Below are positions 55,517 to 64,000 of a stretch of 64,000 nucleotides of DNA, piece by piece. Numbering within the stretch: the first letter of the stretch is position 1; the number at the start of each line of letters is the position of its first letter. The notes under the pieces were generated by a model. It was not told the origin of the DNA. It made no database searches and worked only from the letters and a program-made list of their open reading frames with translations. The translations under genes and the position numbers were made by a program. Source of the stretch: Tricholoma matsutake. Taxonomy: Eukaryota > Basidiomycota > Agaricomycetes > Agaricales > Tricholomataceae. The DNA lies in assembly GCA_026075535.2 (NCBI GenBank), contig AP026550.1, positions 8,184,001 through 8,248,000 of the forward strand, in the 5' to 3' direction.

Positions 55517-57110
55517 TTGCATCTTTGTCCAGCAACTGCGGAAGATGATCCAACAAAAGAATATGACTGGTGCTGGTCTCTGCAGATGGACTGTACCTGT
55601 GATGGTGTCCCTGGTCGGCTTGCTCATCCAATTAATCCATCCATTTCTGTTTGGATGCCTGGAAAACCAACCTACCTTCTCGAGAGTTCTTTTTTGGTAT
55701 CATTGGCATCTAATTTATATGGGGAATTGTTGCCACAGGACTGTAGTGAAATTCCAGTTGTGAAATGCTCTCTGTATTTCCCCTATCAACGTGAGGGAAA
55801 GGCCTGCTTCATTTGTCAGGAGGATACTAAGGCTAGTTGTTCTTCTGGTGATATTTATGAAACCTCTGATTGTTCATTGTGTGGGCCAAGAGTGCAGGTG
55901 AATCAATCAAATGGACAGTGCATTCTGGAACACATGGGCGCACATATTCTTTTTGATGGCACTATTGATAGTAATTCCCACAAGTTGTGTGGTCTCTCCA
56001 ACCATCACTGATGTGCAGGCCTACCCTGAAAAAGGGATGTGGTGCTGGGGCAGGTTACAATGTTGATATCAATGCCTCAACATGTATTAATTTGGTTTGG
56101 TTCAATTGTGCTATGGCGGCATGCTCATCGGAAGCATCTCTGTGCTCAAATGTCCCAATCAACTGTCCTTTGTGTCTTGCCAAGACGCCTGCTGTTTGGA
56201 CATACAACCTTCATACTCATTTCCACAACCGGCATAAGCTTACAAATGCACAATTTCCACAGAAGGTTCAGCTCTCAGAATCAGAAAAACATGGCATGCA
56301 TTGAATCTGGGAAGGACACTTCAATATCTCAAAGTCTTGCAACTTAAAGAACAAAAAAAAGGAGGCGTTGACACTGTCTGAAGTGCACAGCTCTTGAGCC
56401 ACCCTCCAGTCAGTACTACATATATGTATCAAGCTACATTGTTATTGACATCATGCATAGGAATATTGCTGAAGATGAACCCTCATCTGATGGAAAGCCC
56501 TCTGACATTGAACTAGACAACGATGAAGACTTTCTCAGTGCAGGAAAACCAGATGCTGTTGGCCTGGGCACTTATGATCATCAATCTGAGTCTAATGCAG
56601 AATCAATAGATGATGAAGGAAACCTCCCAGGACCCCCAAGTCCTGCACAATCAGAAACTATGGCCCCATGGGTAGCTTTTGCACCCAGTGTGGAACTTGC
56701 ACAGGAGCCACCAAAAACGACTCAGAGCGATGCTATCCCATCTCCTGGGCCATCTCATGCAGTTGAGCATCTAGAGCAGCCTTGCGAATTGAGTCTCAAT
56801 AAACAAATTTGAATTCCAACAACTGTGCAGATGGACTCGTCGACAGAGACCGGCAAGTGCATGCAAAAGTCTTGTACATTTGATCTGAATGTGTGTATGT
56901 GTGGCTCAGAAGTATCTGAGGCAGAAATCAAGGAAGGTGATACTGTTATGTGGTGTAAAGTGCCAGGATGTGAGACTGAATGGTCACATACCTCACCCTC
57001 ATGGATTTTGCACTTACTGACTAGCCTATTCTCAGTACCATTGTGCATGTATGATGTACGATTATGCCCCAAAAAATTGGTCGTGCCCTAGTTGTAAAGG
57101 TAGTAGCACT
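55517..57110 (+). pseudogene. orphan agaric protein with C2H2-type and PHD-like fingers
   Basis: MHLCPATAEDDPTKEYDWCW, VWMPGKPTYLLESSFLVSL, YFPYQREGKACFICQEDTKA and CILEHMGAHILFDGTIDSNS lead to a one-base loss near 56000. After it come PSLMCRPTLKKGCGAGAGYN, CSNVPINCPLCLAKTPAVWT and YNLHTHFHNRHKL, giving a C-x2-C...H...H finger. An acidic linker spans 56453-56812. The end has CMCGSEVSEAEIKEGDTVMW, CKVPGCETEWSH and, after an intron, YAPKNWSCPSCK, a C4HC3/PHD-like finger. I recall the family as multicopy in agarics; function unknown. The frameshift makes this copy a pseudogene unless it is an error. Confidence 0.6.
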
Positions 57111-57739
57111 ACTTCAAAGTGCTGTCATGCACTGTGAACCACCTCTGAGATGGATAGCTACTTCCCACATCCTTCCATGTTCAATTGCCATCCCATATGC
57201 ATGGTATATGCAAGATCTATGATATTTAGTTCTTTGAGAACATGTGCACATGACCTGAATTACCATATATGGAAGGAGGGGTGGGGGAGGGGGATCCAAC
57301 GACAGCTGAAAAAAAAACTGTGTGGATGTCAGATTTTCCCATTTTGCCACCCCCTTGCTTGCAGCAGCCACTGCCATCAAAATTATGTAATTATCAACTT
57401 AGCTAATTTTCACCTGATACAGTAGAGGAATTATAAGATGCATATTCCATGCAAATCTCAGGTAGCTTTCATGGTAAGATGCATATATTTTCATCAAGAA
57501 TGAAGTGAGTGAGAATGTGTAGTCCATGTTGGTGAATTTTGAAATCACATGATGAACAACATTCACCAAAAACTCTAGCATTGCTCTGTGTGGGGGTTAT
57601 ATTCGATAATATTCACCACAGTAAGTGTGGTTGTGTCATTATACTCATATTGTAATTTTGTAGCACAGAAAACTTAATTATTTCTATGAGGCAGACAGCA
57701 TCAGGAAAATGACAAATCTCTTATTGCTCTTATTCATCT
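57111..57739. other. spacer without recognisable gene
   Basis: Only short ORFs occur between the finger-protein gene and the A2 insertion site. No repeat or RNA recognised. Confidence 0.5.
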
Positions 57740-57747
57740 GAGAAGTG

Positions 57748-59907
57748 GAGGTCTTTACACTCCCCCACCTTTCCTAGTGGACTCTGACTGGAGTCCGACC
57801 AGAGTCCAACTGGAGTCCACTGGGACTGGTCACCAGCCAACTGCCTGCAAAGTTGCCAGTCCAGTCCCAGTCCAGTCCCAGTCCAGTCTGACCAGACTCC
57901 GAGTGGAATCCACTCAAACACCGGATTCCACTCAGACTGGTCCAGTGGAGTCCAGTGGAGTCCAGTTGGAGTCCGAGTGGAGTCCAGTTGGATTCCACTG
58001 AAAAAGTGTGTAAGAAAAGGAATCGAACCCAGATCCCCATAGGTTGCTTATGTAATCAATCATGATGCACAATATAACCATTACACCACAGTACCTTGTG
58101 TAAGGCATCATCTACTTGCATTAGGTACCATGGTGTGGCTGTGTATGACAAAGCATATTGCCGCGTCATCAAATGTGCCAGCTCATCACTCACCACCACC
58201 ACCACCGTCGACGCTGCCTCCCTCCTCTCTCTACCACCACCACCACTGCATGGACACCCACTGCCACTGCTCCCACGCCCAAGCTGCCATCACCACCACC
58301 TGCAAACAAGCCGAATGGATGGAATGTGGGCCCAAACAATGCAGATTGTGTCGTTTGGGCCCTAGGTAAGTTTTTTTCATTTGCTTTTTGTTTTTATAAA
58401 CTAACTTACCAGTTTCTTTGGTTTTCTAGGTTATAATCTACTGGTAACGATGCCACCACCCACAAATGAGCTGACTGGATGGAACACTTTTTTTTGTTTG
58501 CTTTTTGTTTTTATAAACTAACTAACTCATTTCTTTTGTTTTGTAGGTTCTACTCTACTGGTAACGACTGACGGCCAGACGCAAGACAACCCCACACACC
58601 CACCCCACGCCTGGGAGCCCCTGCTCGCAGGGTGGATTGTGAGTGTCACCAGGACCCCCAGAACGCGAAGCAATGGGGCCAACAACACACCACCCGCCTC
58701 CAGCCCCTTGAGCAACTGCTCGGGGGGTGGATCATGGGTGGAATGGAGGTGATGATGGCAAATGACGACAGGGCAATGCCAACACCAACACGGAATGACA
58801 GGGATCAACCCAGACCCAACAACACCTGTGCCAGCCCCCTCCCCCCTGTCCAAATGGGATGTGAGGGTGTCGATAAAGGGTAGGAGATGGCAGAGGGGTA
58901 ACAGGAGACCTGCAGAGCAGGATACCCACCTGGTAAGCACCCACCTACCCCCTCCCTCGCATGCCACATCACTGACCCCTCCCCCCAACCCCTCCGAGCT
59001 AGGAGACCCACAAAACTGACAACACACCCACCCCACGCCGACAAGCACCTGCTTGTTGGGTGGATGGCGGGTAGACCAGGGCTACGATGACCACAGCACC
59101 CATCCCCATGCCTACAAGCCTCTGCTCATGGGGTGGATGATGGGTGCAGCTTGCTACAGCGACAGACACATGCAAGGAGGGGTGGGTGACGACACCCACC
59201 CCAGACCACATCCCCCAACCCCCCCTCCCCTGCATTTTGCATGGGGAGGGGTCTTTATTATTTTTAATTTATCTCTGCCCCCCCCTCGCACCGAATATGA
59301 GGGGTATATATATTGTAGTACTTATGAATCCCCCCTCGTGCTGAACGCGAGGGGTTTAGTTTTTTATGTACATAGTAGTAATCCCCCCCCCTCTCACAAG
59401 ATGTGAGAGGGTTTTTTTTTGTTTATTATTATATTATACCCACTCCCTTGTGTCCTACATGAGGGATGTGTTTAATTAAAATTTTTTGATCTTAATTGTT
59501 TGAAAAATGCCTCCTCAAAGAATATGAAAAGTTGAGTCATAAATAAACCTTATATTGATCCCCAATAAATCTCCTGTGGCTCAAGTGGTTGAGCACACTT
59601 GTTTGGTTTGTCATGTGATTCCTTATGGTGAGGTCTTGAGTTCAATTCCTGCAGTACACAAATTTATTTTGTGGGTACTTTATGAAATTCACCAAGTACA
59701 AAGTCCTTTGAGCTCATATCTAATTGACTTATCATTTGGTTGCACTCAGACTCCACTCGGACTCGACTCGGACTCCAGTTGGACTCCAATGGGGGATTTA
59801 ACTCTACATGACTTAGTGTAGTTCAATTGGACTCCACTCGGACTCCAGTGGACTCCAGTCAGTCCGGTTGGAGTCCACTAGGACAGGTGGGGGACTGTAA
59901 AGTACTG
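57748..59907. mobile_element. TIR element A2 (2160 bp)
   Basis: Second full copy of A. Exact 8-bp duplication GAGAAGTG (57740-57747 and 59908-59915). Ends GAGGTCTTTACACTCCCCC and, in reverse, CAGTACTTTACAGTCCCCC. It has the same internal order as A1: left tRNA-like module (minus, about 58010-58110), intron modules (about 58365-58430 and 58490-58546), hairpins (centres about 58620, 58715, 59047, 59121) and right tRNA-like module (about 59568-59660). It lacks the 22-bp array expansion, and much of one exon module is deleted near 58488. Confidence 0.92.
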
Positions 59908-60127
59908 GAGAAGTGTCTTAATACTGTCTGGGGCCTTATATTTGTCTTAGAATCCTCAAATTGTCTGACTTTTATTTTCCATAAGACATTGGTTTAATTC
60001 TTAAGTGCATAAGAGGGGTAAGACTTGTACGATCTTAAGAAATCCATAAGTTACTTATGATACAGGCATGTTGTTTAAGACTGCATTTCAGATGGTTGGT
60101 CAACCAGTCAAAATAAACAATCCGTGA

Positions 60128-60215
60128 TCAGGAATGGAACCAAGGACCTTGTGATTCAAATGAACAACATCCCTCAGATGACAAATTTGACGCAAAGCCA
60201 CTGAACCATACAAGC
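60128..60215 (-). repeat. tRNA-like module near the left side of E
   Basis: The minus strand reads TTGTATGGTTCAGTGGC (A-box-like) and AGGTCCTTGGTTCCATTCC (B-box-like). It faces the left end, as in A and B. Confidence 0.5.
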
Positions 60216-60320
60216 TTATTAGTACATTCAAGCTGAAGTACTTAAGCTACATGGACATGCTACATTTAATAGTAAACGAGATATTTGCAAAAATTCTCCA
60301 AGTCCCTTGTTTATTGTTTG

Positions 60321-61006
60321 GCATGTGACACTCTGTAAAAAAGGAAATTTCTCAGAGTCATGTGATAGTTAGGTGCAAGTCAACAAAGTCAGGTAAATGT
60401 TAAAAAACTGGTCAAAATGTCAGGTCAAAGTCAGGTCACTAGTGCTTGAAGGTCCAGTCCTTGGTTATGTAACAGTCTTTTGGAATTTTGAGATGTAATC
60501 TGCTTGTTTATACCTTACAACTTATCCTGGCATTTCAGGATTTTTTGTACACAATGCCAAGATAGGACCAAAAAGGTTTTGTCATTATGCCTCAGTGGTT
60601 TTTACAGAATTAAATGTATTAAACACAAATCAATTTTTCCAGGTCATACACTTTTCTCAAAACCTCAGAAAATGTATAGACTGGAAAAACTGTTTTATGT
60701 TTAATATGTTTAATTCTGTAAAAACCACTGAGGCATAATGACAAAACCTGTTCAATCATATCTTGACATTGTGTACAAAAAGTCCTGAAATGCCAGGATA
60801 AGTTGTAAGGTATAAACAAGCAGATTACATCTCAAAATTCCAAAAGACTGTTACATAACCAAGGACTGGACCTTCAAGCACTAGCACTGACCTGACTTTG
60901 ACCTGACATTTTTGACTGTTTTTCTAACATTTACCTGACTTTGTTGACTTGCACCTAATGGTCACGTGACTCTTGGAAATTTCTGTTTTTACCGAGTGTG
61001 ACATGT
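60321..61006. repeat. 686-bp palindrome (arms about 330 bp)
   Basis: 60321-60650 and 60680-61006 are inverted copies with few differences; both arms encode the same ORF start (MFIPYNLSWHF...) on opposite strands. The centre is near 60663. It would form a long hairpin RNA if transcribed. It may be a fold-back element or an inverted duplication within E. Confidence 0.92.
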
Positions 61007-62449
61007 TGAAGTTTCATTTTTGGTAACTTCCACCAAACTTGATGTTCCCTTCACTGGTCGTTACCATCTAATGACCATTTGACTGAGCTCCTACCAGGCA
61101 ACTGAACACACTGTTCCCTGGCCTGCCCAAATGCTCCCTGTTTTCCTATTTGTTATCACCACATCTCGACAAAAACACAATGCATTTGTTAGTCTGAGTC
61201 TCATTCCACCTTATGCCCTTGCGGGCCTCATATTCTTTTTTCTTTTTTCATTTCAATTGCCTAACATCCAACAGCATGGCTAGGTGAACCACGATGGGTT
61301 CATTTGGGGCTAGACTGACTCAGGGAGGTGCCGTGAGACCCATGTATTGGGAACACAGCAAGGTATGCACCCATTCTTGTGCACCCACTTTCACTAACTC
61401 CCTCAGGCCAGATGACAGCAAAACCCCAACAATGCCCAATGACCTACCACCACTGCTGCAAGCAACCGCCCACAGGGTGAGGACTAGCAGCCGATGAGGG
61501 ACAGGACAGGGAACAACAGACGATGGGGAGGGAAGAATGACAGGGATGGGGGACAATGACAACAATAACACCAACAGAGCCCATGATGGCGATGGACAAC
61601 CAAGCACCTGCCCAGCCCTGTGAGCCACTATTTGTAGGTATTCTTTCTCTCTCTCTTCATTTCATTGTTACTAGCTAATGTTTTTTGATGTTAATAGATG
61701 ACAAAAACATGCGGGACCACACGGCCACTACCACCACCACCATAGCACCCCCAACTACTGCTGTGAGCCCCTGCTCGTGGGGTGGAAATGGGGAGTGTTG
61801 AGAAGGGGACCACAAGGACCACAATGTGGCCAGTGCCCCATACCACTGCTGCGAGCGACTGCTCGCAAGGTGCATATGGGGTGCATGACAATGACAGGAG
61901 GACTACAACAAGCAGGATGACAGGACGGCAATGACAGGATGGGGATGTGAGGGGACGATGCTGACATGAACATCATGTCTCAAGTGTAGGAACAAGATCA
62001 ACCTGTGGCGGCAGCTGAGGTGGTGTTTTCGGGAAGAGCAGTGTTGCACAGCAGGAGAAGGAGTTCTGAAGGGTGCAGTCTGTGTTGTTGACTTCGGTGC
62101 TGCTGAGCTCGGCAAGGCAGCTGTTGTTAATGGCAACTAGTGGCAGTCACCATTGATGAGGAAGTTGTGGGCTATGGCAGGGGAGTACTGCATTAGGGAA
62201 TGTTAATTTATTGAGTACATGTAACACATAGTAGTTAGTTCAGTGTGCTTTGTGATGAATCCAAAAAGTTTTATCCCTGCCCATACCTGTCTTATTGAGT
62301 CTTAAAATGTCTGAAATGTCTGGCTCAAGTTTTCATAAGGCCAATCTAAGCAACCTTTAGATTGTAATGGGACACCAGGGTAGCCAAGCATCACCAAACT
62401 GCCATGATGCTGGTGGTACACATGAGCACAGTGCCCCCAGATACTCACT

Positions 62450-63209
62450 CATAGGCATGCCAAGCTAAGCATGACACTCTTCTTGCTGCCCAGGTGGCGA
62501 GACAAAAAAAAAGCACCAGTCAGTGCCCAGTGTTCAAGAATAGTACATGTACATGTCAGGGCTGGAAAAGGCTGAGCTTGGGGTAGGTGAGGATCAATGT
62601 GTTGGTGAGTGCATCCATCATCCCTCTTAGCGACAATTTGATCATCCACATATGCTAGCGCTTGTTAGCCAAATCCACATCAGCATTTCCATCTATGGCA
62701 ACATCCAGCGTGTCCCAGCAGTAACTGTCGACTTTAGTTTTGCCTGGGACACACACTTTTTCACTGGCAGCTCTATGAAGATTGTGTCCCAGGACGAAAT
62801 AAGCTATCGATGTGCATTGGGACATGGTACCACATTTGGAAGGCCCCTTGTTCCCACCAGCTCGGTTCAGTTCTGTGTGTGCTTGCATAAATATCTGATG
62901 GATGTCATGGTTGCCTCTTATATATACATCATGCTGACTGCCAGCTGTTGTTCTCTTTTCCATGTCATCATTCAACAATGCCCTATGCAGATAATATATC
63001 TCTCCTCTCAACTGTTGTGCCCCCCTCCTCTCAGCAGATATCTCAACAGTCTCGCTCAACCATTTTCTAGCCTGCCCTTGCACATGGTCCCTAATCCTTC
63101 CATTTTGACCTCAGGAACCATTTTTGACCTCTCATCCAATTGCCAATTGGAGGACTCTCTACTTTATTTTGCAGTCAAGCTGTATTCATGTATCCACTGC
63201 TTAGTTTAA
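62450..63209 (+). CDS. agaric orphan-family ORF
   Basis: 62652-63209 is open for 185 codons: TVDFSFAWDTHFFTGSSMKI, EISYRCALGHGTTFGRPLVP, TSSVQF and a C-terminal LLYFAVKLYSCIHCLV. The series WDTxFF, YRCxLG, FGxPxxPT, QF and a final LYSxxxxLV is one I recall from a multicopy agaric family of unknown function. No start with confidence; the 62450-62650 part is non-coding as far as I can see. The antisense ORF looks like a shadow. Confidence 0.4.
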
Positions 63210-64000
63210 GTACCCTGCTCAATCTCATGCCCCTCCTCATTTTTTCTGTGTGTGTGTGCCAAGCTTTGGTCGAGTGATGTCTCAGTGATCGATCATCACC
63301 TCCTCAAGCTCTGTTGTTGACAATGTGGCACCTAGAAACTGAACACTTTGCATGGCCATTGAAACCCTGGATGATGAGGTGTGCATAATTTTTATGGAAC
63401 AGATATTCCCCTGCTGAATGTGCTATGAAAGGTTGGCGAGGAGGCTGTGAAGATATATCTTGAAGAGGAAGACTCTCTCACAGACCACATCAACATGTTA
63501 TTAACAGAGTCTCTTGAGGATTTTCCAGAGGATGACACATCAGACTCCGTTGCTCAACATGCTGCTGAGATAACATGTGCAAACATAACTGATGGTACAC
63601 AAGGCGGGCACATCCAGTGAGTGCATCAGCCTGCATAATATCCTGAAATGGAATTGACGCTGTGTTGCATAGGATCATCAAGGCATACATTGCATACCAC
63701 CTCCACCAAAATTTGAAGTGGCTTCCAAAAATTGTAAAACCATGAGACCCCAAAGCATATTTATGAGTGTATAACTCAGAAATGTGGCTCAAAAGAGAAG
63801 GGTTTTGAGGGGCGAAAGGTATGCCTATCCTACCTGAATGGTACATGACTAATAATGCTGCACTAGTATTCAATGGCTATCTTGACACAGGCGGTGCTCA
63901 CATTCTGGTACCAATCTGTTCGACCTCACAAAAGTGTTACTGAGTGGCACTATGATCCCAAGACTGGTGTCTCCTATGTATGCTTTTCATCACTGCTTGT
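63210..64000. other. unassigned right end of window
   Basis: On the plus strand a short acidic stretch (EEDSLTDHINMLLTESLEDF) lies near 63470-63600. The rest is broken by stops in all frames. No family recognised. Confidence 0.35.

Larger units (their letters stand above)
59916..62360. mobile_element. probable modular element E
   Basis: The left part has GTCTTAATACTGTCTGG-type and CTTAAG repeats, a minus-strand tRNA-like module, and a long palindrome. 61260-62150 has an intron-like segment (about 61637-61698) and three hairpins (about 61464, 61770, 61859). Similar GTCTTA/GTCTGA motifs reappear at 62290-62365. I could not pair the ends exactly or find a target duplication. Confidence 0.45.

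Noticed and set aside
62655..63083. Minus-strand 142-codon ORF
   Set aside because: The plus-strand frame shows a recognisable series of conserved motifs; the minus ORF is its shadow.

Overview
The window looks like nuclear DNA of a mushroom-forming basidiomycete (Agaricomycetes). Evidence: host genes with many 50-60 bp spliceosomal introns, chromodomain Ty3/gypsy retrotransposons, a KDZ (Kyakuja-Dileera-Zisupton) transposase, and several orphan protein families that I recognise from memory as multicopy in agaric genomes. Most of the 64 kb is layered mobile DNA; few ordinary host genes are present, and one of these is split by a transposon.

Layout. 1-14676: an old Ty3/gypsy element (gypsy-1, + strand, 5' LTR cut by the window edge). 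It has been invaded by a 482-bp MITE (2190-2671), a 2359-bp TIR element (A1, 3623-5981) and a complete, younger gypsy element on the minus strand (gypsy-2, 7860-13906). 14677-15025: Helitron Rep-like fragment. 15190-16424: HDDC2-type 5'-deoxynucleotidase gene. 16746-19163: App1-type phosphatidate phosphatase gene, convergent with it. 20100-27640: a Hul5/UBE3C-like HECT ubiquitin-ligase gene, broken by a solo LTR and by a 6335-bp MULE-like transposon (20761-27095) with an exact 8-bp target duplication; the MULE itself carries a further insertion. 27692-29039: multi-spanning membrane protein gene. 29440-30800: remnant of a modular element. 30800-40680: degraded gypsy-3, split by TIR element B (34309-36282). 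40914-43740: zinc-cluster and hypothetical minus-strand genes, with a solo LTR and a MITE fragment. 44025-48650: decayed KDZ transposase gene with an LTR inside. 48738-52490: orphan gene split by TIR element C (49680-51309). 52754-55151: minus-strand zinc-cluster gene with a second full MITE. 55517-57110: C2H2 plus PHD-like orphan gene. 57748-59907: second full copy of the A element (A2). 59916-62360: another modular element with a 686-bp palindrome. 62450-64000: an orphan-family ORF and unassigned sequence.

How it fits together. Insertions are dated by nesting: gypsy-1 is oldest, and the MITE, A1 and gypsy-2 came later. Target duplications are readable for many insertions: 8 bp for A1, A2, C, MULE and MITE, and 5 bp for gypsy-2 and two solo LTRs. 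Decay is dominated by CpG to TpG/CpA change: the two gypsy-1 LTRs carry reciprocal TG/CA products at the same sites, and most premature stops are TGA in places where the family has Arg. The least expected signal is a group of non-autonomous TIR elements (A, B, C and probable relatives). Their ends and subterminal repeats differ, but their interiors share a hairpin motif present about 21 times, an intron-bearing module, a third conserved block, and in several cases outward-facing tRNA-like modules near the ends. I found no transposase inside them; KDZ or hAT-type mobilisation is inference.
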